NCBI GenBank assembly: GCA_964036195.1
Contig: OZ038457.1
Location: 25,120,787-25,184,786, forward strand
Direction of reading: 5' to 3'
From: Sphaerolaimus hirsutus
Taxonomy: Eukaryota > Nematoda > Chromadorea > Monhysterida > Sphaerolaimidae
DNA: 64,000 nucleotides
Positions within the stretch are counted from its first letter, which is position 1; each line of letters opens with the position of its first letter. Of this stretch, positions 35,301-43,098 are shown piece after piece. Under the pieces are notes generated by a model. It saw nothing but the letters and a program-made list of their open reading frames with translations. It did no database searches and had not been told where the DNA came from. Both the position numbers and the translations under genes were made by a program.

Positions 35301-38300
35301 GGACTTATTCAAGGATATACAGTAATTATATGAAGTATATGGTGATGTTCATAAAAATTTTTTTTTACATGTTGAAATACTGGGTTAAATTGGCATAATG
35401 AATTTATACATCACTAATCCAGCCTAAAAAATGGAATCTACAGGTTGTGCAGATCATTTTAAATTATTAACGGTCCAAATCGGCCAAGAAATGGCCGAGT
35501 TATTAAGCTTCAAAGTCAACCAGCCAGATCTCAGCCATGTAAAATCAACACCTTTTTATAGACCCCCCCTTATCTTGGGACTGGGGGACGATTCAAGGAA
35601 ACAAAACAATTTGGTTGACGTGCAACATAATGGGGCGACACAAAAGTCTAGTCGACCCACCCCCTAAACTGCCTTCCCCTATTCCAGCTATGGGTCCGCT
35701 ACCGATTCCATTTCAACGTTCATTGAAGTTTTTTTCTCGTTTCGATAGACTTTTTCAGACGCACCGCGTATCGATCATCGATCGATTTAGCACATAGAAC
35801 ATAGGAATGGGTGTTATGTTCTTCAATTCCCTGAAAAATTCGAAAACTATTTTCGAATTTTTGAATTTTCGAATTTTTCAACAAAAAAAAAATCGATTTT
35901 TAAGTGTTTTTTTTCAGTGGTGGAATAAAAATTCGAAAATTCCGAAAAAATTCGAAAATTCGAAAATATTTTTGAATTTTCGAATCTTTTTTTGCCATCG
36001 TTAGGACTAGCAAATCTACCATGTGAATGCAACGGAACAATCAAATTATACTGTATATCGTCGAATAAGACCCTAGGTGAGTTATTATTTCCTCAGAAGT
36101 TTTGGAGGAGGGAGTTATTCAAGGGTAGGTATTATTTTTTTCCTCGGAACTTTCACTTGATCCATTGTATGAATGCATTGCATCAACTCATGTATTCCAG
36201 GTTGTTATTTTAACAGTTAACAACAACCAACAGAAGGTATTCATGCTAAAATTTGTGTTTATCAGCATCTGAATCATTCAAATACACATTGTGGATACAC
36301 ATACCAAATACCCAAGGGGGGAGCTATTCAAGGGGAGGAGTTTTTTTTTCTTCACCTGGACAGCAGGGGGTGTTATTAAAGGGTGATGTTATTCAAGAGT
36401 GATGTTATTCAAGGGGAAGATCTTATTCAAGGATACCGTATTTCTTCTAATAGAAGAGCACCGTTCTATTTTTTTCGTCAACTTTTTTACCTGCCGTTCT
36501 ATTGGATGTGCCGTTCTATTGGAGGCTGCCGTTCTATTTTTTAACACATTTTTTTCACACATTTTTCATTTGAACATAGCTTTATTGTAAATGAAACTTG
36601 GGCAATATTTTACTATCAGAGCATCAATCTGAAATTTAACATCCATTTGAATGCTTTGAACGTTCTCACCATCCATTTTCTACTTATTTTTGTGTTTTGG
36701 CGCACTCCCATCATAATTTCTACCTGCCGTTCTATTGAAGGTGCCGTTCAATTGGAGGCTGCCGTTCTATTGTTTTCGTGGGCGCAAAAACGTGCCAAAA
36801 CCTGCCGTTCTATTGGAGGTGCCGTTCTATTGGAGGTATGCCGTTCTATTAGAAGAAATAGAGTATATGGTGTTTTATGATTTTTTTCATTTTCGGACAA
36901 TTTAGAAGGAAATTTAAATATGACTGACCTACCTACAAAATAAAAAATTTGAGCTTTTCAAAGGGGGGAATTATTCAAAGGGAGAGATTTGTTATGTGTC
37001 AGCTAGGGTGTCAAATTGATTGTTTTCCGTTTTCTGTTTCCGAATTCCGCAGGCAAATTTTTTCCGTTTTCCGTTCCGTTTTCCGGCCGCTGAAATTTGT
37101 TTTCCGTTTTCCGTTCCGTTTTCTGGCCAATTTTTTTTCCGTTTCCGTTTTTCCGGCTCATTTTCCGTTTTCCAGTTAAATTTTCAGTTTTTCCGCCTTT
37201 TTTCCGTTTTCCGGCTCAATTTCCAGTTTTTCCGCTTTTTTTATGTTTTCACCTCAATTTTCTGCTTTCCGCCTCATTTTACCCTTTTCTGGCTCAACTT
37301 TCTGTTTTCTGTTCCAGCCAAACTGGTAAACAGTCATGCAGATTGTCAATTATGTAAAAAATTCTGTTTCCAGCAAAATGTCAGCGAATTTTATCGTTTT
37401 TTTTGGCCAAATTTCAGCAAATTTTTATATTTCCATGCAAATTTCGTTTTTCCGTTACCGTTTTTCCGGCCCCTTTTTCCGTTTTCCGGCCACTGAAATT
37501 TTTTTCCGTTTCCGTTTTCCCCCAAGTTGAAATTTTTTTCTGTATTCCGTTCCGTTTTCCGGCTGCTGAAATTTTTTTTCTGTTTCCGTTTCCGTTTTCC
37601 GTAAAAATTTTTTTTTTGACACCCTAGTGTCAGCATTTTCAACCACACTACTGCCACTGCATTGTAGGAGCAACATGCACAAGAAATTCTGTCAATTTAT
37701 GATGGTCAAAACATATTTACTATTTACATTACATTTTCTAAACACATTACATAATATATGTTGTCACTGTAAATATGTATAAAACATTCCACTCATCAAA
37801 TGGTGGAACTCTAGGGGGGAATTATTTTTTATCACTCAGCTAGCAGGGGAAACTATTCAAAGGAGGGGAACTTATTGAGGATTTATGGTAAACAGACATT
37901 TTGTGTGTTTCCCTAACATACAAGTTTGCATTTCCTAAACATGAGGTAAAATAAATAAATACAGACACATGCAGGGTTAGTTGTTTAAAAACTTATCTAA
38001 ATAAAATTTTATTAAAATTGTATTTTTTGAATTTTATTCATGTTTCATTTTATTCTACTTTATTCCAAAAGTCATTGATAAAATAAAATGACACAACTTT
38101 ACAATAATTTAGAAAAATCAGTAATCTTGCATCCATGTCATTGAAGAAAATGTAGACACTACAAGCATGTAGATCATTACAAATAGGAACATTTGAACAT
38201 TTTACATTTTTTGTTCTAATTTAACTTGACTGATTTGACACCATACAATTTGGTTCCAGTTAGGTACAATTACATATATTTGAATTTGACTGGATTGATT

Positions 38301-40745
38301 CCACACTTTGACCAATTTTATATTTTTCAGCCTGACCTGTTTATCCATCAACAAGTCAAGTGTGTCTTTTTGGGTTTGAGTGGTGCACATGTGTTTGTTT
38401 CAATTATTTCATTGTACAGAGGATGTAGGGCAAAAAGTACAATGACAATATATTTAGACACCTAACAATGCTGCTGATGCATAAAATTTGAATGGGATCC
38501 CTTTTTTGGGATTGGAAACTGGACTTGTGTTTTTTTTCATGATCATGATCAGTAATGTCTTGGGATTCAGATAACAATATCCAAAAAAATTTCCTCGAAG
38601 TAAAGTAAAGCAAGACAGACAAGAGATAAAATTTTCATTTGTAAGTAGTGATCATGGTTGGTTTTATAAAAATTCATTTTAGTAAAATTGTATAAAAATT
38701 GTATAAAAATTTTATTTTATTTTTATTTTATTCTTGTTTCATTTTATTTTATTTTATTTTATTCCCAAAAGCCATTAATAAAATAAAATGACACATTTTA
38801 CAAAAATTTTACAAAAATTGTACAAAATTTTTACAAAAAATCAGAATCATGCATGCAAGGCCAGAAAAATGTTATAATTAGACCTATACATGAGAAACCT
38901 GTGACAAATTTTTCCCTTACTTTTCAAAAGTTGCATGCAGTATGTATGTCATGCAAAGTGTGAATTGTGTATCCAAATTTTGTGTTTTTGTATCCATAGT
39001 ATGTTTTGTATCCAAATCTTATGTTTTTGTATCCAAATGTTCACATAAGATTTGGATTCAACAACAACATAATTTGGATACAAAACATAAGATTTAGAAA
39101 TAAAACATAAGATTTGGACACAATTTGCTTGACAATTGATACTTTAATTTTTACATGTCATGACAATTTACACTTTACTTCACATTTGTCATGACAATTG
39201 ACACTTTGCATGACATTTTACATGACATTTGACACTTTACAATGCTTGGGACTGCCCCCAGATCCGTGAATAAACAGGTACAAACTCAAGCAATGAGATA
39301 AAATTTCACGAAAAAGATGAATTTTGATACAATTTTACAAAAATACAAATTTTTATACAATTTTACAAAAATTTTACAAAAATTCGAATTTTTATACAAT
39401 TTTTATTTTTATTCTGAAATTTTCCATTTTATTTTATTTTATTTTATTCTTGAATATTCCATTTTATTTTTATTTTATTTTTATTTTTTTCTGAGATTTT
39501 GCCAACCCTGGTAGTGATGGAATGGCGCCATGGCGCTGGCGTCATTTGAGGGCGCCAAAGGGCGCCAAATATTAATTTTTATACAATTTTACAAAAAGTT
39601 TACGAAAAATATAAGAAAACATTACCCAGTTTTATACTTTATTTTCAAAATTACCATTTTATTAGGTATTCTTAAAATTTCCGTTTCATTTTTTCCTGAG
39701 ATTTTGACAACCCTGCACGTGAGTGTGTTCAGGAAAGTGGGCAAAGGAAGAGCACCTTGACGTGGAGGGCGTGCAGCATGGTGCTGGACCTGAGCAGGGC
39801 CAGCCGCCCCTCCATCCCATGCAGCCGCCCCTTCGCCGCGCACTTGGCCTTGGCTTCTTCGTAGGTGTTCGTCCACTTCATCAGCACATAGCAATTGCCA
39901 CGGTAATGAGCCACGGCCACAGACTCCGCGTCCAGACCGACTTTGCTGTTGCATTCTGCTTGGAAATCTGCGCAGAATAAAAAATGTCAAATTAGGTAAT
40001 TACACCTAATATTTATAATATCCGATCAATAAAAATTGTTCATTTTTTACTGGAGCATTGGACTTCTTTACTGGAACACCACAAAGCACAGACACAACAA
40101 CAGACAAAAGCACACAAACCACCTGAAAACTCCAAAAATGCAAACGAACCGTCGACGAGTGGTCTGACATAGAAGTTGACGCCTTGGGCGTGCTGCAGGG
40201 GCGTGCGCTTCATGTCGGCGGCCATCTGCGGCAGGATCTCGCAGTCGCCCGACGCCGTGCCGTGCGTGAACGCCAGGCACCTGGCGCACTCCCAGACACT
40301 GGAATTGCCCTGGAAAATGTCACTTGTCATGCAAAGTGTCACATACATGTAAAATGTAAATTGTCATGCAAAGTGTCAAACTCATGTAAAATGTTCTGGA
40401 AAACGTCAAATTTCAGGCAAAGTGTCAAACTCATGTAAAACGCTTTGAAAAATGGAAAATGAGTTTGACATTTTACAAGGCATTTTACATAATATTTGAC
40501 ACTTTGTATGACATTTGACACTTCATAGTGCATTCTACATGACTTTTGACACTTTGTATTACATTTGACAGTTTACAGGGCACTTTCCAGGGTGTGGGAG
40601 TGGCACCAGGCAGTCTTCTGGCACTGGTGGGCGCATTGGCGCACGTCCAAACTCAGCCCCGAGTGCATGGCGCGGTGGTGCGTGCGGACTTCGGCGGCGG
40701 GCTTCTTGTCTTTGGCCACCAGGGTGAACCTCATCGCCGGGGATT
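26246..40745 (-). CDS. Secreted PAN/apple - C-type lectin - PAN/apple protein (3' six exons)
   Basis: The minus-strand exons in order are 40607-40745, 40150-40280, 39756-39967, 26642-26909, 26418-26584 and 26246-26353; all junctions are GT..AG and all phases agree. The product starts with a PAN/apple domain (SLDVRQCAHQCQKTAW then CLAFTHGTASGDCEIL, cysteine spacing C-x3-C-x5-C, ending NFYVRPLVD). It continues through a C-type lectin fold (GNCYVLMKWTNTYEEAKAKC, then WVYPLAGKLTEYHLPPSAW and DYALCEY). It ends in a second PAN domain (LDACGFLCRKRTHCASVSF ... FVFYDEI, stop). PAN and lectin domains bind protein or carbohydrate ligands outside the cell; the canonical EPN/QPD and WND calcium-sugar motifs are not evident, so sugar binding is doubtful. 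The first exon opens after a splice acceptor, so signal peptide and start lie further upstream and were not recognised. The lectin domain is split by a 12.8-kb intron holding two LTR elements. Confidence 0.78.
26418..26584 (-). CDS. Lectin-like gene, exon with first half of second PAN domain
   Basis: Encodes ENPKYMPQWEAAAADASLEA to LDACGFLCRKRTHCASVSFN and SHAK, with the C-x3-C-x5-C PAN signature. The intron to the last exon is only 64 bp. Confidence 0.78.
26642..26909 (-). CDS. Lectin-like gene, exon with second half of the C-type lectin domain
   Basis: Encodes GFAGQTACAYVEGHRKGVAN, then YGDWVYPLAGKLTEYHLPPS and DYALCEY. The phase-0 acceptor joins directly to exon 39756-39967, giving a domain of about the usual length. 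The loop that normally carries EPN or QPD is not recognisable. Confidence 0.72.
26910..27419. repeat. TTCGAATTTT low-complexity repeat and flank at the start of the giant intron
   Basis: TAACGATGGCAAA at 26971 precedes runs of TTCGAATTTT up to about 27190, the same family as 15145 and 35825. The remaining part up to the LTR contains a diverged piece of the mariner-type repeat seen at 42546 (CATTCTGTTGTAC). Confidence 0.5.
27420..27865 (-). repeat. LTR (3' LTR in element orientation)
   Basis: 446 bp, TG..CA bounded. It starts with a short inverted GACCGCGAAATTGCGGTC hairpin near its end. The adjacent GGGAGGGGC (minus strand) is a plausible polypurine tract. Confidence 0.85.
28139..30751 (-). 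pseudogene. Gag-like region with possible aspartic-protease motif (fossil)
   Basis: The N-terminal part contains a Pro/Ala/Ser-rich stretch typical of gag linkers, followed by a helical gag-like segment. Further on, a GTLDSGCEEG motif resembles the D(S/T)G of retropepsins (uncertain). It is broken. Nothing resembling reverse transcriptase, RNase H or integrase follows before the 3' LTR. Confidence 0.55.
31222..31562. repeat. Array of stem-loops with conserved CCCCAGTGG loop and varying stems
   Basis: At least six hairpins share the loop core GCCCCAGTGGC but have different, internally complementary stems: TGCCGCT/AGCGGCA, TTTTGATCAG/CTGATCAAAA, TCGCTG/CAGCGA (three times, in a 73-bp tandem repeat) and TTCCGATCAG/CTGATCGGAA. 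A variant with GGCCGC/GCGGCC stems sits at 31300-31329. A second hairpin type, GCGACGC/GCGTCGC around GTCCAGGT, alternates with it. It lies in the leader between the 5' LTR and gag of the LTR element. Stem co-variation points to selected RNA structure. Confidence 0.75.
31563..32076. other. Leader of the LTR element, no further feature
   Basis: Non-coding internal sequence of the 27420-35215 element. CGCCCTACA and CCGACACGTGTC-type words occur here and again, inverted, near 34560-34690. Confidence 0.4.
32077..32331. mobile_element. Tc1/mariner-type MITE in the LTR element's leader
   Basis: The ends CATGGTGGCCCACATTTTTG and (reverse complement) CATGGTGGCTCAGTTTTTTG start a roughly 75-bp imperfect terminal inverted repeat. 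TA flanks both sides (32075-32076 and 32332-32333). 255 bp, no transposase. It must have inserted after the LTR element. Confidence 0.75.
33240..33540. repeat. Hairpin-unit array in the TRIM-like element
   Basis: Units with the core GTGTCRCTGMTTGACA recur about every 20-60 bp. Several are enclosed by stems that differ yet pair: TACCAG/CTGGTA, TCCCAG/CTGGGA and GTCGG/CCGAC. The array lies on the primer-binding-site side of the element, as in the host LTR element's leader. Confidence 0.55.
33701..33715 (-). other. Primer-binding site of the TRIM-like element
   Basis: On the minus strand TGGTGATCGTACTGG directly follows the 5' LTR. The TGG start pairs with a tRNA CCA end. The same 15 nt follow the 5' LTR of the larger element at 34755-34769. 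Confidence 0.7.
34755..34769 (-). other. Primer-binding site of the larger LTR element
   Basis: TGGTGATCGTACTGG on the minus strand, adjacent to the LTR at 34770. Identical to the site in the nested TRIM-like element. The donor tRNA was not identified. Confidence 0.7.
34770..35215 (-). repeat. LTR (5' LTR in element orientation)
   Basis: 446 bp, bounded by TG..CA, about 97% identical by eye to the copy at 27420-27865. Confidence 0.85.
35230..35322. mobile_element. Short TA-flanked P1-family MITE
   Basis: The ends CCATAAATCCTTGAATAAGT and (reverse complement) CTGTATATCCTTGAATAAGT are almost all of the 93-bp element. TA on both sides. The smallest P1 copy in the window. Confidence 0.7.
35335..35650. 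mobile_element. Fragment of the palindromic mariner-type repeat
   Basis: Shares ACATCACTAATCC, ATCTACAGGTTGTGC and CTTTTTATAGACCCCCC with the arms of the element at 42546-47146, but both ends are missing. The LTR element at 27420-35215 appears to have inserted into this repeat. Confidence 0.5.
35825..36003. repeat. TTCGAAAATT low-complexity repeat ending TTTGCCATCGTTA
   Basis: An inverted counterpart of the repeats at 15145 and 26968: runs of GAATTTTTGAATTTTCGAAT followed by the flank word TTTGCCATCGTTA. Confidence 0.5.
36051..36438. mobile_element. TA-flanked P1-family MITE
   Basis: The left end CTGTATATCGTCGAATAAGA and the right end (reverse complement) CGGTATCCTTGAATAAGAT. TA at 36049-36050 and 36439-36440. 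The interior iterates GAGTTATTCAAGGG words. Its right end overlaps the left end of the next MITE by three bases. Confidence 0.65.
36436..36863. mobile_element. TA-flanked MITE, CCGTATTTCTTCTAATAGAAG family (P2)
   Basis: The left end CCGTATTTCTTCTAATAGAA and the right end (reverse complement) CTCTATTTCTTCTAATAGAA. TA at 36434-36435 and 36864-36865. The interior repeats GCCGTTCTATTGGAGG seven or more times. Non-coding. Confidence 0.7.
36945..37889. mobile_element. Degraded P1-type MITE interrupted by a hAT-type element
   Basis: P1 words (GGGGGGAATTATTCAAAGGG) occur at 36959-36986. The right end GAGGATTTATGG followed by TA is at 37877-37890. The hAT-type element 37004-37626 sits between them. 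The left P1 end was not found. Confidence 0.5.
37004..37626. mobile_element. hAT-type non-autonomous element, TTTTCCG-iterating interior
   Basis: The ends TAGGGTGTCAAA and TTTGACACCCTA are inverted. The flanks are a perfect 8-bp duplication GTGTCAGC (36996-37003 and 37627-37634), diagnostic for hAT transposition. The 623-bp interior is built from TTTTCCGTTTTCCGGC-type units, which give long Phe/Ser/Arg-rich open frames that are not genes. Confidence 0.85.
37890..38652. other. No gene recognised within the giant intron
   Basis: AT-rich intronic sequence of the lectin-like gene. No repeat ends were recognised apart from the flank of the next element. Confidence 0.4.
38653..39510. mobile_element. 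hAT-type non-autonomous element, CAGGGTTGG family
   Basis: The left end CATGGTTGGTTTTATAAAA and the right end TTTTGCCAACCCTG are inverted versions of CAGGGTTGG. A perfect 8-bp duplication GTAGTGAT flanks it (38645-38652 and 39511-39518). The interior has AT-rich arms of TTTTATTTTATT and ACAATTTTACAAAAAT, plus an H-family fragment at about 39125-39262. The larger relative at 43099-44916 is in reverse orientation. Confidence 0.82.
39511..39713. mobile_element. Remnants of two hAT-type families
   Basis: TAGTGATGGAATGGCGCCAT at 39512 is the end of the GGCGCC family seen complete at 47280-48094. It continues about 70 bp and is then followed by a CAGGGTTG-family right end (GATTTTGACAACCCTG, ending 39713). 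Both lack their other ends. Confidence 0.5.
39756..39967 (-). CDS. Lectin-like gene, exon with first half of the C-type lectin domain
   Basis: Encodes DFQAECNSKVGLDAESVAVA, then HYRGNCYVLMKWTNTYEEAK and AKCAAKGRLHGMEGRLALL to LHVK. GNCY..W.....A...C...G is the N-terminal signature of the C-type lectin fold. Phase 1 in, phase 0 out. Confidence 0.8.
40150..40280 (-). CDS. Lectin-like gene, exon with second half of first PAN domain
   Basis: Encodes CLAFTHGTASGDCEILPQMA to GVNFYVRPLVD. With the acceptor at 40281-40282 the PAN cysteine spacing is C-x3-C-x5-C, equal to that of the second PAN domain. An alternative in-frame acceptor 18 bases upstream would start the exon at 40298 and add CVWECAR in place of W. 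That extra sequence comes from the palindromic element. Confidence 0.72.
40281..40606. mobile_element. H-family element that coincides with an intron of the lectin-like gene
   Basis: The intron of 326 bp is one H-family copy from end to end. On the minus strand it begins GTGCCACTCCCACACCCTGG (preceded by CCTG) and ends TGTCTGGGAGTGCGCCAG. These are the two arms of the terminal inverted repeat. The interior is the usual set of GTCAAATGTCATGC and GTAAAATG words. The element supplies both GT and AG. A 7-bp word, TGCCTGG, occurs at both exon edges and may be a target duplication. Confidence 0.7.
40607..40745 (-). CDS. Lectin-like gene, exon with first half of first PAN domain
   Basis: Encodes SPAMRFTLVAKDKKPAAEVR to MHSGLSLDVRQCAHQCQKTA plus two bases. 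It opens after TTAATTAAACAG, a plausible acceptor. A Met near the start could be read as an initiator but has no signal peptide behind it, so upstream exons are expected. Confidence 0.7.
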
Positions 40746-40824
40746 CTGTTTAATTAATCAATTTTTGCCGCTGTATTGATTAAATCGTTGTCACAGTTGG
40801 GGTGTAGTTCACTGAAACATAGTA

Positions 40825-42543
40825 CACTACCGTGCAGAATAGTTGCGACTTTTTGCGCTGCGTGATAAATGTTGCCAGAATTTCGAAATGGTCGATATGC
40901 AAAACATTTGGATACTATAAATACATGTGTACCCTGGGGGGTTTACTACACATGCCCGGGATGACCGCCCCTTGAGTTCAAATCTGCATATATTCCTAGT
41001 GTACAAACATATTTACACAGTTTGTTCATGTTTCAGAATAGTTGAGACTTTTCTCGTTTTGGGCAGTAGCCACCCAGTATGTCACTTTAAAGTCTATATC
41101 CAATTCCTATGTTCATTTTTTAACAAAATTTTCACTATGGCAACTGCTTGCCTGCATCGCCGAGCTCTGTGTGCAGCAAGAAACATTAGCATGAACAGCA
41201 TATGGCAATGCATATATGGAAATGTGGCATTTATTCATTTTTGCTGCAGTTTTGCATCCATTGCCAGCAACTCAGAAATGGGGGTAGGCATACTACTGAG
41301 TGGGGCTTTTTGGTGTGTAAATTTGAGGTTTTGGCTTTACTCTATTAGGGAGAAAAGTTGGCCCCACTGTGAATGAGTAATGTGCAATTATTTTGGATGG
41401 AATGACGATGGAAGTTTGTAAGTGCTATAACTTTTGATTGGAAAGAGATATTGAAAAAACGTTTTTGTCATATTAATTCTCTCTGTTTAAAGTATGTTAT
41501 AGACTGTTCAAAAACAAAATTTTCATGCTGCAAACCCCAGTAAAATAAGCATAAAATATTAAGGCACCATTGAAATTTTTTGAAGTGCCGTAACTTTTGA
41601 TTGGAACAGATATTGAACTCATTTTTGTTTTAAATGAATCCTCGTTGTCTAATATATATGATAGCATGTTCCAAAAATTATTTTTTCATGTTCAAAAATT
41701 GGGTCAAATTGATCTACGGAATTCAGACATCACTAAACCGACAACAAAAATAGAATCAGCAGGTTGTCCTGAACATTTAAAGTGTTGAATGATTCAAATC
41801 AGCCCAGAAATGGTTGAGTTACCATATTTCCTTGAAATACCCCCAGGGGGTTTATTTTTTCAGAGTGAGAATTTTGAGGGGGGGTTAAACGAGGGGGGGG
41901 GGGTATTTCGAGGGGGGGGGGGTTTATTATTTCACCAGAAATTTTTTGAAATCCCAGTACTAAAATGTCGTCTGAAACGTACGCAGACGTCGAAAAATGC
42001 AACAAAAATCGCCATTTATAAGACTCTAAAGACATTTATAAGTGTGTAGACGTACAAACACTGTTCTCACATAACAGAGTCATCGTTTTTAACGTGTGTT
42101 CTGCATTACCCAGATGACAAACCGCAGCCTTTGTCATTTACGTTCTCCATACACTAAATTTGGGGGGGGGGTATTTCGAGGGGGGGGGGTTTATAAGTTC
42201 ATAGTGTCCATTTTGAGGGGGGTATTTCGAGGGGGGGGGGTATTTCGAGGGGGGGGGGTATTTCGAGGAAATACGGTATTTAGCTTCAAAGACACTCATC
42301 CAGATTGCCCATTTTTTGTATATTTATTGACCATTTTTTTATAGACCCCCTTATCTCGGGCCTGGGGGATTATTTGAGCAAACAAAAAAATTTCACAGTA
42401 GCCCCAGCATCAAACCCCAACATACTCAAACGGCATCAAAATTGGGCAAGGGACAAGAAATTGGGAAGCAAAAAAAGTGCGGTGGACCCCCAGCCTACTG
42501 TTTCTCTATGTGTGAAAAGTCTCAACTATTCTGCACGGTAGTG
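40825..42543. mobile_element. Tc1-like element without recognisable transposase, interrupted by a P3 MITE
   Basis: CACTACCGTGCAGAATAGTT is present at both ends in inverted orientation, with TA at 40823-40824 and 42544-42545. After subtracting the P3 MITE (41822-42276) it is about 1.26 kb. The interior shares long stretches (ACTTTTGATTGGAA, ATAGACCCCCTTATCTCGGG) with the neighbouring mariner-type element. A 149-residue plus-strand frame at 40927-41376 does not resemble a DDE transposase. Confidence 0.7.
41822..42276. mobile_element. TA-flanked P3-family MITE nested in the Tc1-like element
   Basis: The left end CCATATTTCCTTGAAATACC and the right end (reverse complement) CCGTATTTCCTCGAAATACC, TA on both sides. 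455 bp, interior of GGGGGGTATTTCGAGG repeats and the family core around 41975-42000. Confidence 0.75.
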
Positions 42544-43098
42544 TATTAGGTTGTAAACTAATAAAGTGTCTTTTTTTGCCATCTCGTACAAATACACATT
42601 TGTGCTTTCCATTCTGTTGTACGTCAGCCGATTTTGATGCCATTCGAGTATGTTGGGGTTTCGGGTCTGGGCTATAAAGAAATGTTTTTGTTTGCTCGAA
42701 TAATCCCCCAGTCCCGAGATAAGAGGGGTCTATAAAAAGGTGGTCATTTTACACCGCCAATATGCACATTGACTTTGAAGCTTATTAACTCAGCCATTTC
42801 TGGGCCGATTCGGATTCGTTCAAAACTGAAAAAAATCAGGACAACCTGTAGATTCAATTTTTGTAGTCAAATTAGTGATGTCTTTATTCTGTATGTCGAT
42901 TCGACCCGGTTTTTTGAACATGAAAAATAATCGTAATTATAATTTTTCAAGACGTGTTTTTTAAAGGTGCTATCATATACTATAGACAAAAAGAATAAAT
43001 CTGGCCCAAAAATTATTTCAATATCTCTCTCCAGTCCAAAGTTATATTACTTTAAACATTCGCCTCCCAACAATAAATAGAAAAATCTGCGTGACGAG

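Noticed and set aside
26971-36003. A 9-kb element bounded by TAACGATGGCAAA and its complement, which would enclose the LTR element
   Set aside because: The flanking 8-mers (GGTCTGAC and GGACTAGC) do not match well, and the same word also starts unrelated short low-complexity repeats, so the two ends are probably independent copies.
36051-36863. P1 and P2 MITEs as a single composite element
   Set aside because: Each has its own matching inverted ends and TA flanks; they merely overlap by three bases.
37020-37530. 158-residue Phe-rich plus-strand open frame
   Set aside because: It is the translation of TTTTCCG repeats inside a hAT-type element with confirmed borders.
40927-41376. 149-residue plus-strand open frame inside the Tc1-like element, considered as transposase
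   Set aside because: No DDE/D motif or helix-turn-helix seen; Cys/Ile/Phe-rich and not similar to Tc1 transposases.
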